The notes below the pieces were generated by a model. The model was not told the origin of the DNA and made no database searches. It worked only from the letters and a program-made list of their open reading frames with translations. Below are positions 18,266 through 27,473 of a stretch of 64,000 nt of DNA, one piece after another. The position numbers and the translations under genes were made by a program. The stretch's first letter is position 1. Every line of letters starts with the position of its first letter. Source of the DNA: Opitutaceae bacterium (GTDB taxonomy: Bacteria; Verrucomicrobiota; Verrucomicrobiia; Opitutales; Opitutaceae); NCBI GenBank assembly GCA_041395105.1, contig JAWLBB010000008.1, forward strand, positions 1 through 64,000, given 5' to 3'.

Positions 18266-19433
18266 ATGAGCGAGAACCCGTGTGGAAATCAAAGCCCCGT
18301 CACAACGTGACCGACTTTATGTCCATGTCCCGTTCTGCGCGCGGTCCTGCGATTTCTGTGCCTTCTATCAGATTCAACCGCGGCGCTGACGATGTGCAGC
18401 GTTACCTTGACGGTGTGGCCCGTGAAGCCCCTCCGGTTGGGGTGGGACGGCCCGCTTCCACCTGCTTCATCGGCGGGGAATGCCCTCGGTCCTGCACGAA
18501 CGCGACCTGGACTGCTCTGCAGGCATCCTCCTGGACAATTTCGGCGGCGGATTCGACGAGTGGACGGTGGAGGTGGCGCCCGGCTCGGTGCGTCCGGAGA
18601 AACTCCGGCGTCTGCGCGAACGCGGGGTGACCCGCATTTCCATGGGGGTGCAGACCTTTCAGCCCGGGCTGCTCGAGGCACTTGGGCGCCCGCATTCGAC
18701 CGAACAGGTCCTGCGCGCTTACGAGTGGATACGCGAGGCGGATTTCCCCAGCGTCAGCCTCGATCTCATATTCGCCGTTCCGGGTCAGGACGCGGAGGGC
18801 CTGCGGGCGGATCTGGATGAAGCCGTCCGGCTGGCCCCGGACCACCTCTCCACCTATTGCCTGACCTTCGAGGAGGACACCGCACTCTATGTGCGCCTGG
18901 GCGAGGGGAAGGTGGTCCGGAGCGAAGAGACGGAGCGCGAACTCTACCGCGAGACCTGGCATCGTCTGGCGGCGGCGGGCTACCACCAGTACGAAGTATC
19001 CAATTTCGCGCGCCCGGGTCACCAATGTAATCACAATTTGAATACGTGGAGGATGGGGGAGTGGATCGGCCTGGGTCCGGCGGCGGCCAGTCAGCAGGAC
19101 GGCTGGCGTGGCGGGAATCCGCCGGACCTCGACGCCTGGCTGGGCGATCTTTCCGGAGGGATCCGCGGCCGGGCCGGCCGGGAGGATCTCCAGCCGGTCC
19201 GGTTGGCCGAGGATGCGCTCATCTTCGGACTGCGCCTGCGCGAAGGGGTGAGTCTGCCCGCCCTGGCCCGGCGCTTCCCCCGGGTTGCCTTCGATCCGCT
19301 GAACTCTCTTTTGACATCGCTGGAGGAAGAGGGTCTGCTGGAAAGACCGGGCGACGGTGTCATCCGCCTGACCGAGGAAGGCTTGCTGGTTTGCGACGCG
19401 GTCGGGGTCGAATTGATGGGATTGCCGGTGTGA
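18266..19433 (+). pseudogene. hemW: HemW-like radical SAM protein, frameshifted in the 5' third
   Basis: HemW (formerly annotated as oxygen-independent coproporphyrinogen III oxidase-like) is a radical SAM heme chaperone. The Fe-S motif CARSCDFC is readable in YVHVPFCARSC, but that frame stops after QIQPRR. The next piece (DDVQRYLDGVAREA, STCFIGG) is in a second frame, and the rest from MPSVLHERDLD to the end (18480-19433, 317 residues) is in a third and intact. A likely start MSENP (ATG 18266) also needs one base removed near 18281. The lesions are therefore +1 near 18281, -1 near 18389 and -1 near 18478. The large intact part includes the SMGVQTFQPGLLEALGR and FARPGHQCNHNLNTW blocks typical of HemW. 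Confidence 0.8.
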
Positions 19434-19461
19434 CCGAAAGGAGAATGAAAGATATGCCCTT

Positions 19462-19956
19462 ATGAACAGACGATGGACAGCAACAGCCAGGATCATCCTG
19501 GCGGGGATGCTTGTGGGTGTGGCGGGCTGTGCCACAACCCCCGATTACGAACCGAAGGTCACCCGCGTCTTTGTCGAGGCCAATCCCCTCGAGGGTTACA
19601 GTCAGGTGCTGGTCCTTCCGTTGAGCAAGGTCTCCATTCCGATCGATCCCAAGCCGGTCCTGAGCGAGTTGGACATTGTGGGGGTGGATCTCGTCCGGGT
19701 CGACCTGGGTCTCTGCCTCGACTTCAGGTTGACGCCAGCGGCGGGTCGGGATCTCTACCGGTTGAGTGTGAACCGCATGGGCCGGCGCCTTGTCCTGACC
19801 ATCAATGGAGTGCCCGTGGGTGTCCGGTTGATGGATCGTCCCTTCTCCTATGGAAGCATCATGTTTTTCGTCGAGATTCCCAACGATGAATTGGACAAGC
19901 TGGTGGCCGACCTCCAGGCCACGGCCATCGATGTGCAGAAGGCAATCGACGAGTAG
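19462..19956 (+). CDS. predicted lipoprotein, unknown function
   Basis: A 164-residue protein with a lipoprotein signal peptide (ILAGMLVGVAGC, lipid-modified Cys at about 23). The mature part is an alpha/beta domain. The segment ending GRRLVLTINGVPVGVRLMD and the C-terminal helix LDKLVADLQATAIDVQKAI resemble the small ferredoxin-like domain seen in SecD-type periplasmic regions, but I would not assign a function. It is closely followed by the M23 peptidase gene. Confidence 0.7.
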   Translation: MNRRWTATARIILAGMLVGVAGCATTPDYEPKVTRVFVEANPLEGYSQVLVLPLSKVSIPIDPKPVLSELDIVGVDLVRVDLGLCLDFRLTPAAGRDLYRLSVNRMGRRLVLTINGVPVGVRLMDRPFSYGSIMFFVEIPNDELDKLVADLQATAIDVQKAIDE

Positions 19957-19968
19957 CTGACTGACGTG

Positions 19969-20979
19969 ATGTATCGAACGATATTCTGGATGACCGTCGG
20001 TCTCGCCTGGGCATTGTCTCCGTCGGGAGCAGGGGCCGGGCCCGCCTTTGTCTGGCCGACGCCGAATGAGGCCTACAGCCGGGGCGCCCCTTTCGAAGAC
20101 TATGTCCAGCCGACGGTTTCGGGGTTGGTTGTGTCCGGGCTCTTCGGGTGTGTCCGCACCGACGGGAACCAGTTTCACGAGGGATTGGATCTGAAAGCGA
20201 CCCAACGTGATCGCAAGGGCGAACCGACCGACGAAGTCCGTGCGATTCAGAACGGCGTGGTCGCGTATGTCAGCCGTCGGTCGGGCAACAGCAGTTTCGG
20301 CATCTACGTCGTGATCGAGCATCGCGGGCTCGACCTGCCGGTGATCAGCCTGTATGCGCACCTGCGGAAAGTGGAGGGGACCCTGAATGTGGGCGATCAG
20401 GTGATGGCCGGACAGGTCATCGGCACAATGGGTCGGACCGCGGCGGGTTACCCGATTCCCAAGGAGCGGGCCCATCTCCACCTCGAGACCGGCCTCTGGC
20501 TGAGCCGGGAGTTTCAGTCCTGGTACGACAGGCAGGGATACGGAAGCAGGAATCTGCACGGCGTCTTCAACGGAATGAACACCGTGGGGTTTGATTTCCA
20601 TGATCTTGTCGACCGTCTGGCCTCGGGGCAGGTCACCGGGATCACGGATTATCTTGTGCGTCAACCGACGGCGGTGACGGTGGAATGGGGGGGGAGCCGG
20701 ATTCCCGACTTTGTCGAGCGCTACCCGCAGCTCCTGACCATGCCGCTTCCCGAGAGCGTCACGGGCTTCAGGGTGGATGTGACCTGGTACGGCCTTCCGG
20801 TCCGCTGGACACCCCTCGTGCAACCGGTCAGGGGGCCGGCAGGTCAGGTGAATATCGTGTTTCACGACCGGGATTTGCTGGAACGTTATCCCTGCCTGGA
20901 TCTGGTGAAGGAGAGTGGCGCCCAAGTGCGGGCGGGCGGTCGGCTGGATCGTCTATTCGGAATTCTCTTTGCCGATTGA
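19969..20979 (+). CDS. secreted M23-family metallopeptidase
   Basis: The signal peptide ends near GAGAGPAF. The peptidase M23 (LytM) domain carries the zinc ligands in FHEGLDLK (His and Asp of HxxxD) and the HLHLE motif (second His pair) about 110 residues later. M23 enzymes cleave peptidoglycan cross-links; some are activators only. About 150 residues follow the catalytic domain with no recognised fold. The start is ATG 19969 (a GTG lies directly before it), 12 bp after the lipoprotein stop, so the two genes are probably cotranscribed. Confidence 0.85.
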   Translation: MYRTIFWMTVGLAWALSPSGAGAGPAFVWPTPNEAYSRGAPFEDYVQPTVSGLVVSGLFGCVRTDGNQFHEGLDLKATQRDRKGEPTDEVRAIQNGVVAYVSRRSGNSSFGIYVVIEHRGLDLPVISLYAHLRKVEGTLNVGDQVMAGQVIGTMGRTAAGYPIPKERAHLHLETGLWLSREFQSWYDRQGYGSRNLHGVFNGMNTVGFDFHDLVDRLASGQVTGITDYLVRQPTAVTVEWGGSRIPDFVERYPQLLTMPLPESVTGFRVDVTWYGLPVRWTPLVQPVRGPAGQVNIVFHDRDLLERYPCLDLVKESGAQVRAGGRLDRLFGILFAD

Positions 20980-21048
20980 GGACGTTTTTTGGACCGTTGC
21001 CCGGACGAAACCCTTGCTCCGTCCGGCTGATCCCGCAGGATGACCCTC

Positions 21049-21684
21049 ATGTTTACGGGTATCGTGGAGTCCTGCGGTGAGGTGGTGTCGATCCGGGAAT
21101 TGCCGGGTTCCTGGCGGCTGGGTGTCCGGGCGCCGGAGATCACCGATGGTGTGGGCATGGGCGACAGTGTCGCGGTCAACGGCTGCTGCCTGACCGTGGT
21201 CGGGTGTGGCGGCGGCCTGCTCGAGTTTGATCTGTTGGCTGAAACACGCCGGGTAACCAATCTCGGGGATATCGAGGTCGGCTCGGGGGTGAATCTGGAG
21301 AGGAGTCTGAAGTGGGATGGAAGGATCGGAGGTCATTTCGTCAGCGGCCATATCGATTCGACCGGCCGGATTCTCGCGATCGAGCCGAGAGGGAAGGATG
21401 TCTACCTGCGCGTTGTGCCCGACGGTGACCATCGTCAGTTGCTGGTCGGCAAGGGCTGTATCGCGGTGGACGGGATTTCGCTCACCCTGGCCGAGGTGGA
21501 TGATGTAGGTTTTGCCATCTGGTTGATTCCCCACACCCTCGAGGTGACCAACCTGGGACGTCGAAAGAGCGGTGAGGCGGTCAACCTGGAATTCGACCTT
21601 CTCGGGAAGTATGTGCAGCGCTTCCTCACCTTGAAGCAGTCGGAGAGTCCCTACAATTCACCGAAGGCGGAAGCGACAGATTAG
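21049..21684 (+). CDS. ribE: riboflavin synthase, alpha subunit
   Basis: Forms riboflavin from two 6,7-dimethyl-8-ribityllumazine molecules. The N-terminal MFTGIVE, the internal repeat architecture (VAVNGCCLTVV in the first barrel, IAVDGISLTLAEV in the second) and the GGHFVSGHIDSTG segment are typical. I placed the start at ATG 21049 because the family begins MFTGIVE; three upstream codons are in frame but unlikely. It is followed after 16 bp by the uracil-DNA glycosylase gene. The upstream gap is too short and lacks the features of an FMN riboswitch. Confidence 0.95.
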   Translation: MFTGIVESCGEVVSIRELPGSWRLGVRAPEITDGVGMGDSVAVNGCCLTVVGCGGGLLEFDLLAETRRVTNLGDIEVGSGVNLERSLKWDGRIGGHFVSGHIDSTGRILAIEPRGKDVYLRVVPDGDHRQLLVGKGCIAVDGISLTLAEVDDVGFAIWLIPHTLEVTNLGRRKSGEAVNLEFDLLGKYVQRFLTLKQSESPYNSPKAEATD

Positions 21685-21700
21685 GAGGGAACGGATTGCC

Positions 21701-22675
21701 ATGCGCTGCCAGATGGAGGCCCTGATCGCCGAACTCAATCGGCTCAAGCAGGAAGGCGTGACCCATGTCGCCGTCAGCGACGACGCTCTTGAGCATCTCC
21801 GAGCGGTGGTGGCATTGCGCTCAGGCGGCCAAAGGGCGCTCGTGGAGGACCGGGCAACCAAGTCCGGACGGGTCAGCCTGCCCGAGAATCATATCCGCAC
21901 CGAGGACGCCGCGAAGACCCTGGCCGAGATTTTCACGGCGGCGAACGCGAATGCCCGGAATGCGCCGGAGCCGGTGGCGTCGCCGTCGAAGGGAGCAGCC
22001 GGCGACAGTGCTCCGGGGAAAATCCCGCTCCCGTCGCCGATCGTCCTGCCGGTGGGGACCAAGCAGCATCGATGGGAGGCGTTGAGGGACCGGGTTCTGA
22101 ATTGTCCGGAGTGCAACGCTCATGTTCAGCCCGGAAAAAAGGTCGTTTTCGGGATCGGCAATCTGGATGCCGACATTTTTTTCTGTGGTGAAGCGCCCGG
22201 AGCGGAGGAGGAGATCAAGGGCGAGCCGTTTGTCGGTCCGGCCGGAGAGGTCCTGACCAAGATCATCAAGGCAATGGGCCTGACTCGTGAGGACGTCTAT
22301 ATCGGCAATATCATGAATTGGCGTCCGGAGATGCCGACGGCGCATGGCAACCGTCCACCGACTCCCGAGGAAACCGCTTTCTGCCTTCCCTACCTGAGGG
22401 CCCAGATCGAAGTGGTGAATCCCAAGGTGGTGGTGGCGCTGGGGGCTACCGCGGCCAAGGGATTGCTCGGGGCGGAGCAGTTCTCGACCTTGGGCCGTGC
22501 CCGTGGCCAGGTCCACACCTTCGAGAATCGTCCGCTCGTGGTCACCTATCACCCGTCCTATCTGCTGCGGAGCCAGCCGCTCCGGACCCGCCGAATGGTC
22601 TGGGAGGACATGCTCCAGGTCATGGAACTGGTCGGCCTTCCCATCTCGGAAAAGCAGCGCGGCTTCTTCCTCTGA
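21701..22675 (+). CDS. uracil-DNA glycosylase, family 4-like
   Basis: The C-terminal 210 residues form a UDG-superfamily domain. It has the Fe-S Cys pair CPEC, motif FFCGEAPGAEEE, PFVGPAGEVLTKI and the catalytic-loop motif HPSYLLR, as in family 4 enzymes that remove uracil from DNA. Family 4 normally has four cluster cysteines. The third, usually in a KCRPP context, is Trp here (NIMNWRPEMPT), while the fourth (AFCLPYL) is present. The first 110 residues are a variable extension with a helix and a low-complexity linker. The family is confident; cluster binding and activity are not certain. Confidence 0.85.
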   Translation: MRCQMEALIAELNRLKQEGVTHVAVSDDALEHLRAVVALRSGGQRALVEDRATKSGRVSLPENHIRTEDAAKTLAEIFTAANANARNAPEPVASPSKGAAGDSAPGKIPLPSPIVLPVGTKQHRWEALRDRVLNCPECNAHVQPGKKVVFGIGNLDADIFFCGEAPGAEEEIKGEPFVGPAGEVLTKIIKAMGLTREDVYIGNIMNWRPEMPTAHGNRPPTPEETAFCLPYLRAQIEVVNPKVVVALGATAAKGLLGAEQFSTLGRARGQVHTFENRPLVVTYHPSYLLRSQPLRTRRMVWEDMLQVMELVGLPISEKQRGFFL

Positions 22676-22684
22676 CTGCACCCG

Positions 22685-23377
22685 TCAGCGGGCGCCTTTG
22701 ACCGTGACTTCCTCGACTTCCGTGGTGGGAGCGCCGAGCTGGCGGCCGGTGGCCATGGCGAGGACCGGCAGGTAAGGCTCCAATTCGGGGCGTTCGTCGC
22801 CGCTGACAACTTCAACGTTGGCCAGCTCTTTGCGGGAGCCCTTCCCGGGATCGATTTTGCCCTCAACCGCAGAGAGAATCATGTACTTTTCGAAGATGGT
22901 GACAGGGCGGACTTCCTCGGAGAACCCGGTGTTGCCGGTGGCTCCGGTGGTGCCGAGTGTGCTCGTGCGTCTCGGGGCTCCGGTGATCGGGTCGATGCCC
23001 GCCACTCCTATCCCGATCGGGTTCGGCACCGTCACCACCCGGTATTCGATTCTGGGCGGGCGTATCCCGTAGTCGACGAGGACAATCAGATCGGGCTCTT
23101 TGCCGGGGAGCGCAGGGATCAGTCCCTTGCCTTCGAGTTCCTCCCCGATGATCGTGGCGACGCCGCCGAAGAAAGGATCCGTGTCGGCAGGCGACCCCGG
23201 CAATGGCCGCACCTCATAGGTGGGGCCCCACCGTTGACCGACCGCGGCCACGCTGTCGATTTCGAGGTCGTAATTGTAGGTGGCGGTTTGGCAGCCACCA
23301 AGGCCCAGACAGGTGACCAGTGGCAACGCCCGGACGGCGAAACGGCGAAGGGACGATATGCTTGTGGGTGGGAACAT
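22685..23377 (-). CDS. DUF4136-like predicted lipoprotein
   Basis: A 230-residue protein with a lipoprotein signal (LPLVTCLGLGGC, lipidated Cys near 29). The mature part reads TATYNYDLEIDSVAAVG and later DLIVLVDYGIRPP, resembling DUF4136-type outer membrane lipoproteins, with a Gly/Thr-rich loop. It is convergent with the UDG gene (stops 10 bp apart). The function is unknown. Confidence 0.65.
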   Translation of the reverse strand: MFPPTSISSLRRFAVRALPLVTCLGLGGCQTATYNYDLEIDSVAAVGQRWGPTYEVRPLPGSPADTDPFFGGVATIIGEELEGKGLIPALPGKEPDLIVLVDYGIRPPRIEYRVVTVPNPIGIGVAGIDPITGAPRRTSTLGTTGATGNTGFSEEVRPVTIFEKYMILSAVEGKIDPGKGSRKELANVEVVSGDERPELEPYLPVLAMATGRQLGAPTTEVEEVTVKGAR

Positions 23378-23500
23378 CGTGTTCTTTCTCGGGGAATCAT
23401 ACCGAAGCCGCCCTCCGGGTCAAATCGGTAACACTCATCTTGGAGGAGACGGTTTTCCGCTCCCCGAACGATCGGTTGAGACTCTGTCCGCCCGAGGAAG

Positions 23501-24757
23501 TCAGGTGCGCGCATCGAGAAGCTGCACGGTGTGCAACACCTCGAGGTCCGTGCCCGACTCAAGGAGGTGGCGGCGCAACTGCATGAGGCAGCCGATATTG
23601 CCGGTGACCACGACGTCGGCCCGGGTCCCGGCGAGATGGCGGGCTTTCCGCCGCCCAAGCTCCCCGGCAGTTGCCGGATGTTCGATGTTGTAGCTGCCTG
23701 CCGAACCACAGCAGATGTCCGCCTCGGGAATATCCCGCACCTGGAGCCCGGGGATTGACCGGAGCAGGTTGCGCGGCGCCTGCCGCACGCCCTGGGCGTG
23801 GGCGAGGTGGCAGGCGTCGTGGTAGGCGACGATCCGGTTCTCACCGACCGGGTCGGGCGGTGGAATGAATCCGACTTCCTCAAGGAATACACAGATGTCA
23901 CGGGTCCGGGCCGCAAAGGATCTGGCCCTGGACTCTTCGGGATGGCCCTTGAAGAGCAGTCCGTATTCGTGAATGCCCGATCCGCAACCGGCGGCGGTGG
24001 TCAGGACGGCATCAAGATCGTCGGGAAAGGCCAGGAGATTGCGGCGGGCGACGGTCCGGGCGGCCTCCCCGGCTCCGGTATGCAGGGCAAGTGCGCCACA
24101 GCAGGCTTGACCTCGGGGCACGACCACCTCGATTCCGTTTCGATTCAGAACGCGGATGGCGGAGCGGTTGATGGCGGGTGAGAGGACCTGCTGGGCGCAA
24201 CCGGCGAGCAGACCCACCCGGGCCCGGCGGGCGCCGAGGGCCGGATAACACTCCAGGAGATCGTCGCGCGGCGGAGGGGGATCCGCAGGGACCATCTCGA
24301 GCATGCCGGAGAGGAACCCCGGGAGGATCCCGCGGATCGGTCGGGCCATTCGGCCAAGCGCGATGGAGACGCGGAATCGACTGGGGAAGGGCAGGGTCGA
24401 GAGAAGGATGCCGCGGCGGATCCGATCGATCACGCCTCGCCGCCGATCGGGCTCGGACCACGCGCGGTAGGGGGTGACCAACTCGCCGTATTTCACACCG
24501 GACGGACAGGCCGTGACACAGGCCAGACAGCCGAGACAATTGTCGATGTGAGGCTCGGCTTTGGAAGGATCCAATCGACCCTCGAGGACTTCCTTCATCA
24601 GAAAGATCCGTCCGCGGGGGGAGTCGATCTCCTGGCCCATCGTCAGGTAGGTCGGACAGGTCGGCAGGCAGAATCCACAATGCACGCAGGCCTCGATCGC
24701 CCGTGCCATTTCCGGTCCGTTCGGACCTCGCTTCTCGATGGGGATGGAGTGTTGCAC
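23501..24757 (-). CDS. glcF: glycolate oxidase iron-sulfur subunit
   Basis: A 418-residue GlcF. There are two 4Fe-4S ferredoxin motifs (CVHCGFCLPTCP and CLGCLACVTACPSG) followed by two CCG-type domains (AGCAQQVLSP and QACCGALALHTG, then YHDACHLAHAQGV and EADICCGSAGSYN). It works with GlcD and GlcE to pass electrons from glycolate or lactate to the quinone pool. It begins 15 bp after the glcE stop, and the gene order D-E-F is the usual one. Confidence 0.93.
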   Translation of the reverse strand: MQHSIPIEKRGPNGPEMARAIEACVHCGFCLPTCPTYLTMGQEIDSPRGRIFLMKEVLEGRLDPSKAEPHIDNCLGCLACVTACPSGVKYGELVTPYRAWSEPDRRRGVIDRIRRGILLSTLPFPSRFRVSIALGRMARPIRGILPGFLSGMLEMVPADPPPPRDDLLECYPALGARRARVGLLAGCAQQVLSPAINRSAIRVLNRNGIEVVVPRGQACCGALALHTGAGEAARTVARRNLLAFPDDLDAVLTTAAGCGSGIHEYGLLFKGHPEESRARSFAARTRDICVFLEEVGFIPPPDPVGENRIVAYHDACHLAHAQGVRQAPRNLLRSIPGLQVRDIPEADICCGSAGSYNIEHPATAGELGRRKARHLAGTRADVVVTGNIGCLMQLRRHLLESGTDLEVLHTVQLLDART

Positions 24758-24772
24758 GGTGTCGGGTCCGGT

Positions 24773-25876
24773 TCAGAGGCTGCCCGGAAGACCGGGAAAA
24801 CGGTCATCCGGGTCGAGGGCGTGGCGTATTCTATCGGCCATGACAGCGCCGGGAAAACCACCGGCCAGATGGGGTGCTCCGTCTCCCCGGAAAACCATGC
24901 CGGTGAGTTGGTGCCTGTTCAGGATGGAAATCAGGGAAGAGGCGTTTCCGGGCCAGGCGACCCAGCCGGTGGCTCCGCCGAAGGTGTAAAGCGTGCGTGC
25001 GCCGGCCGCCCGGAAATCGCGGTCGATCGCCGGGATGGCGGACGGTGTGAGCGCGAGCTTGACCCGGCAGCCTTCGCCATCCCCAGCCGGCGGCGCGGCC
25101 ATCCTCCGGTTCAGCAGATCCGGTTCGCCGTTCGAGACCTCGCGGTCGAGAAAGGCTCCCAGCCGGTCGACACGCTCAACCAGAGAATCGGCCTGACCCG
25201 CGAGAGTGAGGTGGAGGGTGCCCGGAGGTTCCAGATCAAGTGCGTCGAGAACGAGGTGTGATCGATTCAACCGGATGATCCGGGCCACCGCGTCGTTGAG
25301 GTCCGGGCAGTGAACGCGCAGGTGGCGGACAGCGGCGGGAGCGGGAAAGACCTTGAAGGTGATCTCGGTCAGGATACCGAAACGGCCGAGGCTTCCGACC
25401 ACCAGTTTCGGAAGGTCGAAACCGGCCGAGTTCTTGACCACCCTGGCCCCGCCCCGGATGAGGCTGCCGTTGCCGGTCATCAGCTGAACGGCAAGAATGA
25501 AATCGCGCATCTGGCCGTGGCGCTGGCTGCCGGAACCGCTCAGGCCCGTCGCGACGGCACCGCCCAGGGTGGCGCCGTCCGCGGCAAAGGGAGGATCGAA
25601 GGGCAGGAACTGGCCGTGTTCCTGCAGGGCCGCCTCGACCTCGCGCAACGGGGTTCCCGAACGGGCGGAGATCGTGTATTCATCAGGCTGATACTCCGTG
25701 ATCCCGCGGAAGGCCGCGGTCGAGATCGGCACGATGCCGTCCGCCGTCCGACGCCGGGTCCACTTGCTGCCGCCGCCCAGGGCGAGGATCCGGGGGTGGG
25801 CGAGCAGCGCGTCGCGCAGTTCCCCGATCGAAGCCGGGGCCGGCGGATCTCCATCGTTCCCTTGCGGCTTATTCAC
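24773..25876 (-). CDS. glcE: glycolate oxidase FAD-binding subunit
   Basis: PCMH-type FAD-binding protein of about 367 residues. It has RILALGGGSKWTR near the N-terminus, the GATLGGAVATGLSG loop, and the family block ARVVKNSAGFDLPKLVVGSLG. I chose GTG 25876 as start. It overlaps the glcD stop by 8 bp and begins just before the first conserved motif, whereas the long upstream in-frame region is only the out-of-frame tail of glcD. It forms the GlcDEF complex with its neighbours. Confidence 0.9.
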   Translation of the reverse strand: MNKPQGNDGDPPAPASIGELRDALLAHPRILALGGGSKWTRRRTADGIVPISTAAFRGITEYQPDEYTISARSGTPLREVEAALQEHGQFLPFDPPFAADGATLGGAVATGLSGSGSQRHGQMRDFILAVQLMTGNGSLIRGGARVVKNSAGFDLPKLVVGSLGRFGILTEITFKVFPAPAAVRHLRVHCPDLNDAVARIIRLNRSHLVLDALDLEPPGTLHLTLAGQADSLVERVDRLGAFLDREVSNGEPDLLNRRMAAPPAGDGEGCRVKLALTPSAIPAIDRDFRAAGARTLYTFGGATGWVAWPGNASSLISILNRHQLTGMVFRGDGAPHLAGGFPGAVMADRIRHALDPDDRFPGLPGSL

Positions 25877-27326
25877 GCGAGAGATGCCCGGATTTCTCAA
25901 GGGGGTGGAGCCCCACCTGGGCGAGAGCGGGCGCCACGCCATCGGGGAACATCTTCCCGCGGTTGGAGATGCCCTTCGGGTCGATGGCGCAGTGAAGGGA
26001 ATGAAAGGCCGCGATGTCGTCGGGACCGAACATCTCAGGCAGATACGCTTTCTTTTCCATGCCGATGCCGTGTTCGCCGGTGATGGATCCGCCGAGCCTG
26101 AGACAGAGCCGCAGGATCTGTCCGGCGAGTTCCTCCGCCCGCTCCAGCGCCCCGGCTTCCTTGCCGTCGAAGAGGATGAGCGGATGAAGGTTGCCGTCGC
26201 CGGCATGGAAGACATTGGCCACCTTCAGGCCATGAATGGTGCTCAGGCGGTGGATTTCCTTGAGGGCTTCACCCAGTCGGCTGCGTGGAACGACCCCGTC
26301 CTGAACGATGAAATCGGGTGATAGGCGTCCGACCGCGGAAAAGGCGCTCTTGCGCCCCTTCCAGATGAGGGCCCGCTGGGCGGCGTCTTTCGCGATCTCA
26401 ATGGTGGTGGCCCCGGAGTCCCGGATCGACCTCATGATCACTTCGAACTCCGAGGCGACGGCAGTTTCCTCCCCGTCGAGTTCGACAATGAGGACGGCGG
26501 CGGCTCCTTCGGGGTAGCGGGCGCCGACCGCGGCCTCGGCGGCATCCAGGGCGAGACGGTCCATGATCTCCATCGCGCCCGGCAGGATTCCGGTGGCAAC
26601 CACGCGGCTGACCGCGTTTCCGGCGGATTCAAGGTCGGGATAGGCGGCGAGCACCGTCCGGGTCGTCTCGGGCAGCGGAAGGAGCCGGAGGGTGATTTCC
26701 AGGGCGATGCCGAAAAGTCCTTCGCTGCCGACATAGAAACCGGCGAGGTCCGGACCGACCGTATCCCAGGATTCACAGCCGAGAGTGACCACCTCGCCGT
26801 CGGGCAGGACCGCCTTGATCCGGACGACGTGGCTGCCGGTCATGCCGTACTTGAGACAGTGTGCCCCTCCCGAATTGAATGCGACATTGCCGCCGATCGT
26901 GCAGACACTCTGGCTCGAAGGATCCGGCGCGAAATAGAGACCGTACGGACGGGCGGCCTCACTTACCTTGAGATTGATCACGCCCGGTTCCACCACGGCG
27001 GTTCGACTGTCGGGATTGATCGAGAGAATCCGGTCGAGCCGGTTGAGGGCGATGACGATGCCGTCCTGAATCGGGAGGGAACCGCCGGACAGACTGGTTC
27101 CGCTGCCTCGTGCGACGAAGGGAACGCCATGGGCGTGACAGAGCCGGACTGCGGCGATAACCTCTTCCCGGTTGGCGGGCAGGACGACCGCTTGCGGACG
27201 ATTCCGGAAGACGGTCAGACCATCGGACTCATAGGGCGCCAGACGGACCTCATCCTGGAAGAGACGGTCGGCCGGGAAGACGGACTCGAGTTCCGCCAGA
27301 AAGGCCGTTGCGGGTGGGGTGCTCAC
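25869..27326 (-). CDS. glcD: glycolate oxidase, GlcD-type FAD-linked subunit
   Basis: The catalytic subunit, oxidising glycolate (or D-lactate) to the 2-oxo acid. Motifs include the PCMH FAD-binding loops FVARGSGTSLSGG and CTIGGNVAFNSGGAHCLKYGMTG, and the C-terminal block NVFHAGDGNLHPL and SITGEHGIGMEK with its metal or substrate histidines. The start is GTG 27326 (VSTPPATAFLAELES). It heads glcDEF on the minus strand. A lactate permease gene lies 3 kb away, which suggests lactate or glycolate use. Confidence 0.92.
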   Translation of the reverse strand: MSTPPATAFLAELESVFPADRLFQDEVRLAPYESDGLTVFRNRPQAVVLPANREEVIAAVRLCHAHGVPFVARGSGTSLSGGSLPIQDGIVIALNRLDRILSINPDSRTAVVEPGVINLKVSEAARPYGLYFAPDPSSQSVCTIGGNVAFNSGGAHCLKYGMTGSHVVRIKAVLPDGEVVTLGCESWDTVGPDLAGFYVGSEGLFGIALEITLRLLPLPETTRTVLAAYPDLESAGNAVSRVVATGILPGAMEIMDRLALDAAEAAVGARYPEGAAAVLIVELDGEETAVASEFEVIMRSIRDSGATTIEIAKDAAQRALIWKGRKSAFSAVGRLSPDFIVQDGVVPRSRLGEALKEIHRLSTIHGLKVANVFHAGDGNLHPLILFDGKEAGALERAEELAGQILRLCLRLGGSITGEHGIGMEKKAYLPEMFGPDDIAAFHSLHCAIDPKGISNRGKMFPDGVAPALAQVGLHPLEKSGHLSRE

Positions 27327-27473
27327 GGAATTGGACCACCAGCATTCAGTGAAACGGCCGGGCGTCAATCGGGAGTCGTCGGGGTCACCGAAGAGGACGC
27401 AGAGAAGGGGTGAATCTCAGGAAGACGGTGGGAGACTCAGTAAAGGGCAGTTTGTGGCGATGGGCCCCGGCCT

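Noticed and set aside
20980..21048. FMN riboswitch upstream of riboflavin synthase
   Set aside because: The gap is only about 69 bp and lacks the conserved RFN-element blocks.
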